A stretch of DNA of 56,418 nucleotides from Planctomycetia bacterium (GCA_030539295.1 JAUNSJ010000023.1:1-56418), one strand, 5' to 3'; shown: positions 18,308 to 27,776, numbered from the stretch's first letter. Numbers and translations: made by a program. The notes: generated from the sequence alone by a model not told the origin.

Positions 18308-20104
18308 CTAGTTGTTTTCGCCAGGCAACTTAAAGAGAGGACCGGAACTGTCGCCGGTACCGCCACGAAGCGTTTCCGGATTGACAGCTGCCGGATTCGC
18401 CGCTTGTTCCGCAGCTTCCTCCGCCGCTTGTTCCGCAGCCTGCTCTTCCGTCCATTCGGCTCGCTTACGCGACAAACCTATCTTACGTTCATCCGGGTCA
18501 ACGCGAAGAACCTTAACTTCGATCTCCTCGCCAACTTTGACAATGTCTTCCGGATTCTCGACCTTGTGATTCGCCAGCTCCGAAATGTGCAGAAGACCTT
18601 CCAGATCCTGCTCCAGACTCACGAAGACGCCAAAGTTGGTAATCTTCGTTACTTTGCCCTTGACCAGCTGACCGGCCTGATATTTTTCAGGAATGCGGGT
18701 TGCCCACGGATCTTCCGTCAACTGCTTCAGACCGAGCGCGATACGGCGCGCCTTCTTGTCTACCGAAAGCACCTTGCAGTTAATCTGCTTGCCCTTGGTT
18801 ACGACTTCGTTCGGATGCGTAATTTTCCGGACCCAACTCATATCGCTTACATGAAGTAAACCATCGATGCCTTCTTCAATTTCAATAAAGGCACCGTAAT
18901 TCGTCAGATTTCGGACCACGCCGGTAACCTCGGAACCTACTGGATACTTCTCGTCCACGGTCTTCCACGGATTGTCCGTCGTTTGCTTAATGCCAAGAGA
19001 GATTTCCTGCTTCTCTTTATTAATGGAGAGGACAACAACTTCGACTTCGTCGCCCACAGAAAGAATCTCGTTCGGATGACTGATGCGTTTCGTCCACGAC
19101 ATTTCACTAATGTGAACCAGGCCTTCAACGCCCTCTTCCAGCTTAATAAAGGCCCCGTAACTCATAACGTTAACGACCGTACCGTTGACCTTTGCGCCCA
19201 CGGGATATTTCTCGTCAATATTGGTCCAGGGACTTTCCGTCTTCTGCTTAAGACCAAGAGAGATTTTTTCCTTCTCGTAGTCGATATGCAGAATCTTGAC
19301 CTCAATCTGCTGGTCAATGGCAACAACTTCCTTCGGGTCGGTAATACGTCCCCAACTCATATCCGTTATGTGGAGCAAACCGTCGATACCACCCAGGTCG
19401 ATAAAGGCACCGAACTCGGCAATGTTCTTAATGGTACCAGTGCGAATCTGGCCGACTTCAAGCTCGTGGAGCAAGGCATTCTTCTTCTCGGCTCGTTCCT
19501 TCTCAATCAAGGCACGTCGACTGACAACGATATTGCGTCGGGTCTCGTCGATTTTAAGAATAACACACTTGATCGGCTTGCCAATAAATTCACTAATATC
19601 AGAGGGGCGTCGCACATCGACCTGACTGGCCGGCAGAAAGACATGAACGCCAATGTCGACCAGGAGACCGCCTTTGATCTTCTTGGTGACCATACCGTCG
19701 ACCACGTCGCCTTCTTTGACCTTCTCCATCATCTTCATCCAGGCTTCGATCTTCGCGGCTTTTCGCTTGCTCAACGCAATCATGCCCTTCGACGCTTCTT
19801 CGCCTGTCATGGTCTCTTCCAGCTCTTCGATAAGAACTTTGACCATTTCACCCGGCTTGGGAGGCTCTTCCCCCTCTTCCCATTCCGAAAGTGGAATCTG
19901 TCCCTCACTCTTGTAGCCTACGTCTACAATGACAAATTCCTTCTCAATACGGACAATGCGTCCGTCAACTATCTGATTGGGGGTTATTTCACTCTCAAAT
20001 GTATAGACATCAGCAATATCGCCACTGTCAATACTCTCCTCAAGTTCCTTTGCCCAATCTTCTTCATTAAGGTCCAGACCACGAATCAGGTTTCGATTAA
20101 CCAC
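18308..20104 (-). CDS. rpsA: 30S ribosomal protein S1
   Basis: S1 binds mRNA and brings it to the 30S subunit. The 598 residues contain six S1/OB domains. The last four show the strong mRNA-binding consensus (for example GAFIDLGGIDGLLHITDMSW, GAFIKLEEGVEGLVHISEMSW-like and FGVFVSLEQDLEGLLHISEL). A Glu/Ala-rich coiled tail (EEQAAEQAAEEAAEQAA) ends the protein. The start is GTG at 20104 with a weak upstream GGGA. The promoter is about 290 bp upstream, giving a long leader that could serve S1 autoregulation, as in other bacteria. Confidence 0.96.
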   Translation of the reverse strand: MVNRNLIRGLDLNEEDWAKELEESIDSGDIADVYTFESEITPNQIVDGRIVRIEKEFVIVDVGYKSEGQIPLSEWEEGEEPPKPGEMVKVLIEELEETMTGEEASKGMIALSKRKAAKIEAWMKMMEKVKEGDVVDGMVTKKIKGGLLVDIGVHVFLPASQVDVRRPSDISEFIGKPIKCVILKIDETRRNIVVSRRALIEKERAEKKNALLHELEVGQIRTGTIKNIAEFGAFIDLGGIDGLLHITDMSWGRITDPKEVVAIDQQIEVKILHIDYEKEKISLGLKQKTESPWTNIDEKYPVGAKVNGTVVNVMSYGAFIKLEEGVEGLVHISEMSWTKRISHPNEILSVGDEVEVVVLSINKEKQEISLGIKQTTDNPWKTVDEKYPVGSEVTGVVRNLTNYGAFIEIEEGIDGLLHVSDMSWVRKITHPNEVVTKGKQINCKVLSVDKKARRIALGLKQLTEDPWATRIPEKYQAGQLVKGKVTKITNFGVFVSLEQDLEGLLHISELANHKVENPEDIVKVGEEIEVKVLRVDPDERKIGLSRKRAEWTEEQAAEQAAEEAAEQAANPAAVNPETLRGGTGDSSGPLFKLPGENN

Positions 20105-20394
20105 AATACATTTCCCATAGTTTCAAGGTTGATTTGACCGAATTTTCAATTGGCGAAACACAGCCTGGATGAGCCACCTGGTAAAGTGGGCAAAACCAAG
20201 TTATGTACCATAAATTAAAAATTCCCGACAAATTACAACGAACATTACAATAAACAACTCGCCTGCGGCACGCTCCGCGGGTCGCCCTGCCCTCATTTGT
20301 GATCTTAAGTACCATATTCCCCACGCAAAAAGGGCAAAAAGACTCTTTTTGCGAAATAGGGAGATAGTTACCCAAGTCTAAATCAGGTCTATTC

Positions 20395-20422
20395 ATTATA
20401 TTTCCAGTCCTATAAAAAGCAA
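20395..20422 (-). promoter_or_regulatory. promoter for rpsA
   Basis: Minus-strand TTGCTT (20422-20417) and perfect TATAAT (20400-20395) with a 16-bp spacer. The 290-base leader to the rpsA start contains a GC-rich hairpin (CCTGCGG / CCGCGGG, about 20262-20281). The 469-bp gap 20105-20573 otherwise holds only the divergent promoter for the cytochrome gene. Confidence 0.55.
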
Positions 20423-20481
20423 GGGGGAGCAAAAAAAATCGCCTTTTTAATAAGATTTTCAAAAAAATCTCCAATTTGTAC

Positions 20482-20510
20482 TTGAAATTTTCTCCAAATC
20501 GTGTGATAAT
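20482..20510 (+). promoter_or_regulatory. promoter for the beta-propeller cytochrome gene
   Basis: TTGAAA (20482-20487) and GATAAT (20505-20510) with a 17-bp spacer and a TGT extended -10 just before. It is about 64 bp upstream of the start at 20574 in very AT-rich DNA. Confidence 0.55.
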
Positions 20511-20573
20511 ACTAATAGAGAGTTACCTTCCACTCAAAAAAATATTAACCTGCCTGAATCAAGGAGCTTCCTG

Positions 20574-22415
20574 ATGAAAATCATGATATCCATCGTCACC
20601 TTCCTCATGCTGGCCTCGTTTGCTGTTGCCCAGGAATATAAAGGTCCGGTTGCCATTTGTCCGTCGAGCGATGGGGCTGTCCTTTACGTGCTCAATCGCG
20701 ATTCCGCGGAAATCGCTGTTGTCGATGTTGCTACCGCGGCTGTGCTGCGAAGTTTTCAGCTTCCAGTCATTCCGAACGACATGGCCTTGGCCCCGGATGG
20801 CAAGACGCTCTACGTTGGGCTTGGGGAGTATCAAGGCAAAGTCGTTGCGGTTAATACAGAAGATGGGGCCATTCGGGCCGAAGTCACGACCGGGCACACG
20901 CCCACCGGCATAACCGTATCCGCCGACGGGACAAGAGTTTACGCCTGTCTCCGCTTCGACACAAAGGTGGCAGAGTACGACGCGGCGTCCCTGACCGAAC
21001 TTCGCCGTATGGCTGCACTTCACGAGCCGATCGATTCTGTTATAACTCCCGACGGTAAATGGCTTTACGTGGCGAACTTCCTGCCGCACGACCATTCTGA
21101 CGGTGCCGATGTTGCCGCTGAAATCACCGCTATACTCCTGGCCGATGGCTCTTCCAAAAATATTCGGCTGCCTAACGGAAGCTCCAGTATGCACGGCATA
21201 GCCATTTCGCCCGACGGGAAGTATGTCTATACAACGGCCATTCTTGCCCGATATCAATTGCCAACGACCCAGCTCGAACGCGGCTGGATGAATACCAATG
21301 GGTTCAGTATCATAGATGCCCAGAATGCCGAATTTGTCAATACGGTCTTGCTCGACGACGTTGACCTCGGGGCTGCCAATCCGTGGCCGATCTGCGTTTC
21401 GCCTGATAATAAGAAGGTCTTCGTGGGTCTGGCTGGCACGCATGAATTGTGCATTGTCGATATAGAAAAGGCCATGGAAAAGCTTGCCTCCATGCCGCAC
21501 AGTGCCGATCTGGTTCAAGACGGGGCGTCGACCACTTCAACGAAAACGGTAGAAGGCGTGCCACAGGACCTCGCCTTTTTGGTCGGCATGAAGCAGCGTA
21601 TCCGACTTAAGGGGAAAGCTCCCCGCTCCATTGCTGTTATTGGCGATCAGGTCTATCTCGGTATGTATTTTGACGATACGATCGTCGCGGTTAATACATC
21701 TGCCCGACGTCCAAAGGCGAAGGAATTCGTCGCGCTTGGGCCCAAGCCGGAAATGACCGCGGCGCGACGGGGCGAACTCTACTGGCACGACGCGTCCCTC
21801 TGCTTCCAGCATTGGCAAAGTTGTGCCAGTTGCCATCCGGACGCTCGAACCGACGCCTTGAACTGGGACCTGCTCAACGACGGAATCGGCAATCCGAAAA
21901 ACGCCAAGAGCATGCTCTTCTCCATCAGTTCCCCGCCTGCAATGTGGCATGGGGTTCGTGCTACCGCGGAAGTCGCTGTCAGGACAGGCTTTAAGCACAT
22001 TCTCTTCTCCGTTCGACCGGAGCAGGATTATCTCGATATTGAAGAGTACATCAAGGCCATGAAGCCGTTGCCCAGTCCCTACCTGGTCAATGGTCAGTTA
22101 AGTGAATCGGCCCAGCGTGGCAAAGTCCTCTTCGAAAGCGAACGATTGAACTGCATTCAATGTCATTGTGGCGAGCACTATACCGACATGAAAATGCATG
22201 ACGTCGGTTCTCGCGCCAGCTACGATTCGCTCGACAGTTTCGATACACCTTCGCTGAACGAACTCTGGCGTACCTCGCCTTACATGCACGACGGCCGATT
22301 CGTAACCGTGCCGGAAATCTTTACGACCGGCATGCATGGCGATGTTCTCGGCGATGTTGCCGGGCTCTCGGAGGAGGAAGTGCAAGACCTATCCAATTAT
22401 ATCCTCTCGCTTTAA
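20574..22415 (+). CDS. secreted beta-propeller di-heme cytochrome c protein
   Basis: This is a 613-residue exported protein. Residues 1-20 are a Sec signal peptide. Residues about 22-400 form a YVTN-type beta-propeller with repeated blades (SSDGAVLYVLNRDSAEIAVV, PDGKTLYVGL, SADGTRVYACL, SPDGKYVYTTA). The C-terminal part resembles di-heme cytochrome c peroxidase/MauG-like proteins, with two CxxCH heme sites (CASCH about 416, CIQCH about 527) and TPSLNELWRTSPYMHDGRF with a distal-ligand Met/His region. AAGGAG precedes the start. It likely acts in periplasmic electron transfer or oxidation, substrate unknown. A strong terminator follows. Confidence 0.85.
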   Translation: MKIMISIVTFLMLASFAVAQEYKGPVAICPSSDGAVLYVLNRDSAEIAVVDVATAAVLRSFQLPVIPNDMALAPDGKTLYVGLGEYQGKVVAVNTEDGAIRAEVTTGHTPTGITVSADGTRVYACLRFDTKVAEYDAASLTELRRMAALHEPIDSVITPDGKWLYVANFLPHDHSDGADVAAEITAILLADGSSKNIRLPNGSSSMHGIAISPDGKYVYTTAILARYQLPTTQLERGWMNTNGFSIIDAQNAEFVNTVLLDDVDLGAANPWPICVSPDNKKVFVGLAGTHELCIVDIEKAMEKLASMPHSADLVQDGASTTSTKTVEGVPQDLAFLVGMKQRIRLKGKAPRSIAVIGDQVYLGMYFDDTIVAVNTSARRPKAKEFVALGPKPEMTAARRGELYWHDASLCFQHWQSCASCHPDARTDALNWDLLNDGIGNPKNAKSMLFSISSPPAMWHGVRATAEVAVRTGFKHILFSVRPEQDYLDIEEYIKAMKPLPSPYLVNGQLSESAQRGKVLFESERLNCIQCHCGEHYTDMKMHDVGSRASYDSLDSFDTPSLNELWRTSPYMHDGRFVTVPEIFTTGMHGDVLGDVAGLSEEEVQDLSNYILSL

Positions 22416-22468
22416 GAATCGAAACCGCCCGCTACCCGCGAGCGGTGCAAGCGGGTTACCGCCCAAGC

Positions 22469-22503
22469 AAAAGGGCTTTCCGTTTGACCGGAAAGCCCTT
22501 TTT
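22469..22503. terminator. bidirectional intrinsic terminator
   Basis: AAAGGGCTTTCCG and CGGAAAGCCCTTT form a stem of about 13 bp around a short loop, followed by TTTTT on the plus strand and by TTTT on the minus strand. It ends the cytochrome gene and also the converging tRNA gene. Confidence 0.85.
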
Positions 22504-22518
22504 AATTTGCCTGATTAA

Positions 22519-22592
22519 TACGCCCGGGGGGATTCGAACCCTCAACCCTCGGTTCCGAAGACCGATGCGCTATCCAGTTGCGCCACGGACGC
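22519..22592 (-). tRNA. tRNA-Arg (anticodon TCG)
   Basis: Minus-strand sequence folds as a cloverleaf of about 74 bases: acceptor GCGTCCG with CGGGCGT (ends in a G-T wobble pair), D arm GCGC/GCGC, anticodon arm TCGGT-CTTCGGA-ACCGA with anticodon TCG, variable loop of five, and T arm with TTCGAAT loop (one A-C mismatch in the stem). TCG reads CGA codons, hence arginine. CCA is not encoded, which fits the CCA-adding enzyme at 15946-17316. Confidence 0.92.
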
Positions 22593-22640
22593 ATGTCCTA
22601 TTAGACGCGGAAACCAAGCGGCCCCGCACCTGTTCCTTAT

Positions 22641-22668
22641 AGTATAGGCCAATCCCGCTTTTTGGCAA
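22641..22668 (-). promoter_or_regulatory. promoter for tRNA-Arg
   Basis: Minus-strand TTGCCA (22668-22663) and TATACT (22646-22641), 16 bp apart, about 50 bp upstream of the tRNA 5' end. Confidence 0.6.
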
Positions 22669-22730
22669 GTGACCCCACCGTTTTTTTGGCGGGCCAGGGC
22701 ACGAGCCAAACTTAATTACGGCCATAAGGA

Positions 22731-22788
22731 GCGACTGTTCGTGTGCCCGACGGCTCACAGGTCGCAAACCAGCAACGATGAAAACGTC
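22731..22788 (+). repeat. dispersed GC-rich intergenic repeat, copy 2
   Basis: Contains CCCGACGGCTCACAGGTCGC and then CCAGCAACGATGAAAAC, the tail shared with the copies at both ends of the window. It lies in the gap between tRNA-Arg and the gene ending at 22863. Confidence 0.55.
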
Positions 22789-22862
22789 CAAGCCCATTTA
22801 TAATTCGTTTCATAACTGTGCTGCACAATCTTAATAATGCAATTCGCGAAATTTTTTGTGCT

Positions 22863-23900
22863 TTAACCCGCTTTTCTTTTGTACCGAATCACGATGAAGG
22901 TGATAATAACCAGATTCAAGACAACCAGAACAAAAATTTTGCCGCGTCGCCAGGGCGAAGGTTGTAATTCAGGGTGTACAATGTCGCGACCGTCATCGGC
23001 CACATCGAACGAAGGTGTAACTCCCTTTTCCAATTCCTTGTCGAAGTCGGTAAAGTGTTTGGCACGGCTTGGAGGAATGGTGAACAGATCTTCGTCCAGA
23101 TCCGGGTTTACCTGAATGGAAGGTTCGGAAATGGTCCAGAACATGTCGTCAAAACCATTCTCGTCGTCTCCTATGTGCATTTCCGCTTCCAAAGGAAAGA
23201 CGAACATTCCACCGTCAATATCAAAAGTTTTATAACGGGTAACTTTAAAATTATAAACTGGCTTACCATTAAGATATGCACAAAATCGCAATGGATAATA
23301 ACTTAAATCTTTTGCAAAAAAGACATGGACGTCATCCATATTCATTTGTGGAAAGGGAAAAGAAACAACTTCATATTCCACACCATCTTCCGTTTCTGTT
23401 CCAATATATTTTGCGGCTTTAAAACGCTCTTGCCAGGTCTCCCTTATCTTTGTGTCGGACCAGTTCGCCTGCTGACCAGTCAGCCAGTAATATGGGTACA
23501 TAAGCGGACTGGGCGTCCAATAGGGAGTTGGATGCCGGCATTGTTTCGAGACGTTCAAAATGCTTAAGTGAGGACTGAACCACTGATAGTCAACACCATT
23601 AAAAGCATAGTCGGTTTTCGCGATTGCGGGGTCGGAATGCAAGGCTTCCCCTTGTTTCCAACGATGCTTGACCCTGATATTGCTTCCGGACTGTTGAACG
23701 TCGACACTCTCATATTTTTTTGCCGAGCGCTCGGTTCGTGCCTCAAACGAGAATTCATACGACCGAAGTCGATTCGGTAACGCACAGGCAGACGTCTCTA
23801 TCTCCTGCAAGGTTTCAGCAGGCGCAACCGCTACATAACAGAGCGAGAGAGCCAGGCACAAACATAAAACGCTTGTACGCGTCATTCGACTTACAATCAT
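22863..23900 (-). CDS. exported membrane-anchored protein of unknown function (LolA-like fold possible)
   Basis: This 345-residue protein has a signal peptide (SVLCLCLALSLCYVAVAPA) at the N-terminus and a single membrane helix near the C-terminus (IFVLVVLNLVIITFIVIRYK) with a basic end. The region between is beta-rich with patterns like LRSYEFSFEARTERS and DVHVFFAKDLSYYPLRFCAY, recalling outer-membrane lipoprotein-sorting LolA-like or DUF1571-type proteins common in Planctomycetota. Start at 23900 chosen because GGAGGGAAGG lies just upstream. An in-frame start 51 bp further up lacks this. No enzymatic motif is seen. The 294-bp gap 23901-24194 holds no gene and no convincing promoter. Confidence 0.65.
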   Translation of the reverse strand: MIVSRMTRTSVLCLCLALSLCYVAVAPAETLQEIETSACALPNRLRSYEFSFEARTERSAKKYESVDVQQSGSNIRVKHRWKQGEALHSDPAIAKTDYAFNGVDYQWFSPHLSILNVSKQCRHPTPYWTPSPLMYPYYWLTGQQANWSDTKIRETWQERFKAAKYIGTETEDGVEYEVVSFPFPQMNMDDVHVFFAKDLSYYPLRFCAYLNGKPVYNFKVTRYKTFDIDGGMFVFPLEAEMHIGDDENGFDDMFWTISEPSIQVNPDLDEDLFTIPPSRAKHFTDFDKELEKGVTPSFDVADDGRDIVHPELQPSPWRRGKIFVLVVLNLVIITFIVIRYKRKAG

Positions 23901-24194
23901 AATTCCTTCCCTCCAAAAAATGCGATTACAATAGTAAGTTGCGAACTCCAAAATTCGGAGTTCCTGGTACTCAGATTATTTCGCCCGTCGTCGAGCGGGG
24001 GAACTTGAATACAATCCAACTTAACAAACCGATTGTACATCTAAGGGGATTGCTACAAAGGGGGGCCTCCCTCTTTCCAAAAACGGGCAACGGGATAAAA
24101 TAAGGGCAGACGAGAGATAACAAAGGTATCCCGCCTGATCGGACGGACTCCGTCGGGCCACGCCTACCATAATTTTGCAGGAAAATGAAGGACC

Positions 24195-25526
24195 ATGAGC
24201 GAATTGGAATTATCGCAAGAGCCGGAAGACCTCACCCCTAACCGCTACGAGACTCGCGAAATCGACGTTGTTCACGAAGAAGCCCAAGCGGTGCGAGACA
24301 ATACGGAAACGCAAAACGACGAGCCGGAAGAGAATACGCGACCGTTCCAAATCAATGTCTCAGAACGAGTTAAGCGATTACCGCCCTATCTGTTTGCCGA
24401 GCTGAATGCCTTAAAATATCAAAAGCGGCGTGGCGGCGACGATGTAATTGACCTTGGTATGGGTAGTCCGAGCGATCCGCCGCACAGTCTGATCGTCGAG
24501 AAGCTCATGGAAACGGCGAAGAACCCGCGACTGCACGCCTATAGTCATGCACGTGGTTTGCCGAGCCTTCGTCGGGAAGTCGCTGCCCGATATTTGAAAT
24601 ATTACGGAGTGCGACTGGACCCGGAAACGGAAACCATTGTTACTATTGGCTCCAAAGATGGCCTGAATCACATTCTGCTGGCGCTGATCGGGCCTGGCGA
24701 CCTGGCGATTGTCCCGGCTCCTTATTTCCCGGCCCATCTTTACGGCGTTATGCTCGCCTCCGGGGAAACGCTTGCACTCGATGCCCGAGACCCGGAAAAA
24801 CTCCTGGCCAATGTCGCTATTGCCTGTGAAACCCACTTTCCACGGCCCAAGCTCATGACCGTAAACTATCCCCATAATCCGACCGCAACTGTTGTCGAAA
24901 GAGAGTTTTACGTCGATTTAGTCCGGCTGGCAAAGAAATACGGATTCATGATTGTCAGCGACCTGGCTTATGCCGACCTGACCTTCGACGGCTATAAGAC
25001 GCCGAGTCTCCTTTCGGTGCCCGGCGGTAAGGACGTCGGTGTTGAAATGACGACCATGTCGAAGAGCTATAATATGGCCGGCTGGCGGATCGGCTTCTGT
25101 TGTGGTAATTCGGAGATGGTGCGTGCCTTGGCAACGATCAAGACGTACTACGATTACGGAACATTCAGTCCGATGCAGATTGCGGCCATTGTAGCGATTC
25201 GGCAAATGGACGCGCAAGTCGAGGCCCAGGCAAAGATTTACGAGGCGCGTCGCAATGTGCTCTGCGATGCGTTGGAGCGGATAGGCTGGGACGTCGTTCG
25301 TCCGAAAGCGTCCATGTTCGTCTGGCAGAAGGTGCCGCACCCCTGGTGCGACGAAATGAGTACGTTTGATTTCGCCATGAAACTGCTCCGGGAGGCAAAC
25401 GTGGTCGTGAGTCCCGGCTCCGCATTTGGCCCGCTGGGAGAAGGCTATATGCGTCTGGCCTTGGTGGAAAAAGAAGACCGATTGCGACAGGCAGTGCGTC
25501 AAATCGGGCGGGCTCTGAACAGGTAA
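24195..25526 (+). CDS. class I/II aminotransferase, AlaC-like
   Basis: This 443-residue PLP enzyme of fold type I has an acidic, probably disordered N-terminal extension of about 50 residues, then the usual aminotransferase core. Motifs are [25 protein letters not shown], the Asn/Pro pair in NYPHNPTA, the PLP lysine in [14 protein letters not shown], and the substrate-binding Arg in GYMRLALV. It most resembles the alanine/LL-diaminopimelate/glutamate-pyruvate transaminase subgroup. arfB starts 6 bp after its stop. The N-terminal extension rich in Glu and Asp is unusual for the family. Confidence 0.88.
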   Translation: MSELELSQEPEDLTPNRYETREIDVVHEEAQAVRDNTETQNDEPEENTRPFQINVSERVKRLPPYLFAELNALKYQKRRGGDDVIDLGMGSPSDPPHSLIVEKLMETAKNPRLHAYSHARGLPSLRREVAARYLKYYGVRLDPETETIVTIGSKDGLNHILLALIGPGDLAIVPAPYFPAHLYGVMLASGETLALDARDPEKLLANVAIACETHFPRPKLMTVNYPHNPTATVVEREFYVDLVRLAKKYGFMIVSDLAYADLTFDGYKTPSLLSVPGGKDVGVEMTTMSKSYNMAGWRIGFCCGNSEMVRALATIKTYYDYGTFSPMQIAAIVAIRQMDAQVEAQAKIYEARRNVLCDALERIGWDVVRPKASMFVWQKVPHPWCDEMSTFDFAMKLLREANVVVSPGSAFGPLGEGYMRLALVEKEDRLRQAVRQIGRALNR

Positions 25527-25532
25527 CTCCTT

Positions 25533-25961
25533 ATGACGGCAGGACAAATGGAACTTGCGAACGGCTTTGCCCTTCCGGAAGGCGAGCTGATTTTCACCTT
25601 CGTACGCAGTAGCGGGCCAGGGGGACAGAATGTGAATAAAGTCTCCAGTAAAGCGGTTCTCCGCTGGGATATGCGTGCGTCCGCGAGTATTCCGGACGCG
25701 GCCAAGGCACGTTTTGCCAAACTGTATCCGTTCTGCGTCACCAGTGAGGGCAAAGTTATTTTGACCTGCCAGAAAAGTCGCGACGCGTTAAAGAACCGGA
25801 ACTACTGTCAGGAGAATTTGCGAGTCAAGCTGGTCGCGGCCCTGCAAGAGCCGAAAAAACGAATTCCGACCCGGCCGACAAAAGGCTCGATTAAACGACG
25901 CCTGGAAAACAAAGCGCGTCAGTCAGAAAAGAAGCAGAGTCGTGGCCTCCGGTTCGAGTAA
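25533..25961 (+). CDS. arfB: peptidyl-tRNA hydrolase ArfB
   Basis: ArfB rescues ribosomes stalled at the end of broken mRNAs. The 142-residue protein has the release-factor-like domain with the catalytic GGQ in SSGPGGQNVNKVSSK (about residues 24-38) and a basic C-terminal tail (KSRGL, many Lys/Arg) that enters the empty mRNA channel. It follows the aminotransferase by 6 bp, so co-transcription is likely. A stem-loop lies 60 bp downstream. Confidence 0.93.
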   Translation: MTAGQMELANGFALPEGELIFTFVRSSGPGGQNVNKVSSKAVLRWDMRASASIPDAAKARFAKLYPFCVTSEGKVILTCQKSRDALKNRNYCQENLRVKLVAALQEPKKRIPTRPTKGSIKRRLENKARQSEKKQSRGLRFE

Positions 25962-26023
25962 CCCTTCGAACAAAATGAACACGTCGAATTCCATGATTCA
26001 AACGCAGCGAGAATAAAAGAATA

Positions 26024-26056
26024 AAAGCAGTCGGGAACGATGGACACGACTGCTTT
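26024..26056 (+). terminator. stem-loop downstream of arfB
   Basis: AAAGCAGTCG and CGACTGCTTT form a perfect 10-bp stem with a 13-base loop, ending in TTTATT. It lies between convergent arfB and csrA and can serve both directions. Confidence 0.65.
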
Positions 26057-26087
26057 ATTCCTTGGAATTTGACGTTCTTTCAACTTC

Positions 26088-26348
26088 TTATTGAAGTGAG
26101 AACTCCAGAACATCGTCGCGAAAACGGCGTCGCGGCTCGACTTGCCCCTGATTTTCCGACGGCTCACGCGGGGTGCCCTCCTGCTTCTCCCGCTGAATCG
26201 CCTCGTATATCTCTTCCCGATGTATCGGAACGTTATTCGGAGCTTCTATCCCCAAGCGGATTCGGTCGCCCCGAACGTCGACTACGGTGATGATTATATC
26301 GTCGCCGATATAGATACTTTGGTCCTTATACCTTGATAAAACTAACAT
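26088..26348 (-). CDS. csrA: carbon storage regulator CsrA
   Basis: CsrA is a small RNA-binding translational regulator that binds GGA motifs. The 86 residues begin MLVLSRYKDQSIYIGD and continue with IIITVVDVRGDRIRLGIEAP and VPIHREEIY, the full CsrA core with the RNA-binding Arg/Ile residues. A charged C-terminal tail of about 30 residues extends past the usual 60-70. Start at 26348 was chosen because AAGGAG lies 6 bp upstream. The ATG six bases earlier abuts that site directly. Confidence 0.94.
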   Translation of the reverse strand: MLVLSRYKDQSIYIGDDIIITVVDVRGDRIRLGIEAPNNVPIHREEIYEAIQREKQEGTPREPSENQGQVEPRRRFRDDVLEFSLQ

Positions 26349-26642
26349 GGCCATCTCCTTATCTTTTCCGACATATTCTCTTGCCAACCGTGTCAAGAGT
26401 CTCTGTCGGACTTCCTAAAACTCAATCGAAAGCAGACGAGAGAGTCCTTCTTCCGTCCACTTGTCACTATGTTATGGTCGGAACTATCCCCGACTATTGT
26501 AAGAATCGTCGGCTTAAGATAGTATATTTAGTAAAAATACACGTTTTGGCTATGTTTTGGCTAGATAGGAAAATTACGAGTTCTAAATTAACTTTAATAA
26601 CGAATATAACGCATTTTGAATCATGATTTTTTCATCCCGGGG

Positions 26643-26671
26643 TTGTTTTTTTGTTGCCCTTACAGTATAAT
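26643..26671 (+). promoter_or_regulatory. promoter for the Tat-exported epimerase gene
   Basis: TTGTTT (26643-26648) and TATAAT (26666-26671), 17 bp apart, about 90 bp before the start at 26760. The rest of the 411-bp gap 26349-26759 is AT-rich, with a direct repeat GTTTTGGCTA twice near 26542-26561 and no gene. Confidence 0.6.
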
Positions 26672-26690
26672 GGGTATATTCCCTGTTCGT

Positions 26691-26723
26691 CGGGTAAATC
26701 GCGCATGCGCGAGGGGCTACCCG
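26691..26723 (+). other. nested hairpin in 5' leader
   Basis: CGGGTA (26691-26696) pairs with TACCCG (26718-26723), enclosing a perfect 14-bp palindrome TCGCGCATGCGCGA (26699-26712). It lies just after the promoter and about 36 bases before the start codon of the next gene, so it could be an operator or a leader RNA structure. Confidence 0.5.
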
Positions 26724-26759
26724 AACCTACCTAACCTTTGACAAGAGAAGGAATTTGTT

Positions 26760-27776
26760 ATGAAGAAACTCTCCCGACGTGAATTTTTAGGCGTGACCGC
26801 AACGGCCGCTGCCGTTTCCATGACCGCACTGAATTCGAACGGTGCTGTTGGCCAAGAGGCGTCAAAAGCCACAGAGTATCGGACGAAGCTCTACAAAAGT
26901 ATTTCCTGTTCCCTGGAGAACATTCCGAAACAGGCAGAAGCCTTAGCAGGCATGGGCTATGACGGAATAGAGACCAATTGGGAAGGCCCGGTGAAGGTGG
27001 CTCGCGAGGCGCGTGCAGCTGCGGAAGCCAATGGTCTTCGTGTTCATTCTGTGCTCCGAGGCTGGACGAATTTCAATGTGCCGGAAGATCACGACAAAGA
27101 TATCGAGAGTGTCAAGACGGCCCTGCGGACCGCTCGGGCCGTGGGTGCCGATGCCATACTGCTGGTACCATGTCGAACCGATGCGCCCGCAGGGATAAAT
27201 CCATGGGATATCAAGATCGAATACGACCCGACCACCTGCCTGGTCAGCAAGATAAGCGAAGGCGATAATGCACCGTTTGCCGACTATATTAAGAAGCAAA
27301 ATGAAGCGACCGAAGCGACGCGGCGGTGCCTGGAGGAATGCATACCGACCGCGGCCGCCGAAGGCGTAACAATTGCACTGGAAAACGTTTGGAACAATCT
27401 TTGGGTTACGCCGGAGTTCGCTGCCGCTTTCATTCGGAGTCTTGACAACGTCTGGATCAAGGCTTATTACGACATGGGTAACCATGTAAAATACGCACCG
27501 ACGGAGGAGTGGTTCCGTGCCTTGGGTAAATCTTTAATCAGTAAATTGCACATTAAAGATTTCAGTCTGGACAAGTCGAAACCGGATGGTGGAAGCTTTG
27601 CCGGATTCGTCCCGATCGGACATGGTACGGTTGACTGGGTCTCCGTGCGAAACGCCATTGAAGAGGTGGGTTTTTCCGGATTCGTCACGCTGGAAGACGT
27701 CGCTCACTTTACTCCGGAGCAGCACAGTGTCCTTTTGGACGACTTTATTGCAGGTCGCCCCATGTCAATTAAATAG
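26760..27776 (+). CDS. Tat-exported sugar phosphate isomerase/epimerase-like protein
   Basis: This 338-residue TIM-barrel protein has a twin-arginine signal (LSRREFLGVTATAAA, residues 4-18) with probable cleavage near residue 30. The barrel matches the AP-endonuclease-2/xylose-isomerase-like family, with MGYDGIETNWEG, the metal-ligand Glu in IALENVWN (about 208), YDMGNHVKY (about 237), HIKDF (about 264) and TLEDV near the end. AAGGAA precedes the start. It probably works on sugars or cyclitols in the periplasm, as do the many planctomycete relatives, and the exact substrate is unknown. Confidence 0.85.
   Translation: MKKLSRREFLGVTATAAAVSMTALNSNGAVGQEASKATEYRTKLYKSISCSLENIPKQAEALAGMGYDGIETNWEGPVKVAREARAAAEANGLRVHSVLRGWTNFNVPEDHDKDIESVKTALRTARAVGADAILLVPCRTDAPAGINPWDIKIEYDPTTCLVSKISEGDNAPFADYIKKQNEATEATRRCLEECIPTAAAEGVTIALENVWNNLWVTPEFAAAFIRSLDNVWIKAYYDMGNHVKYAPTEEWFRALGKSLISKLHIKDFSLDKSKPDGGSFAGFVPIGHGTVDWVSVRNAIEEVGFSGFVTLEDVAHFTPEQHSVLLDDFIAGRPMSIK

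Noticed and set aside
20097..20474. Minus-strand 125-codon frame with a CPFC motif upstream of rpsA
   Set aside because: It spans the rpsA promoter and leader, overlaps the rpsA start, and has an amino-acid mix unlike the neighbouring genes. No family match.
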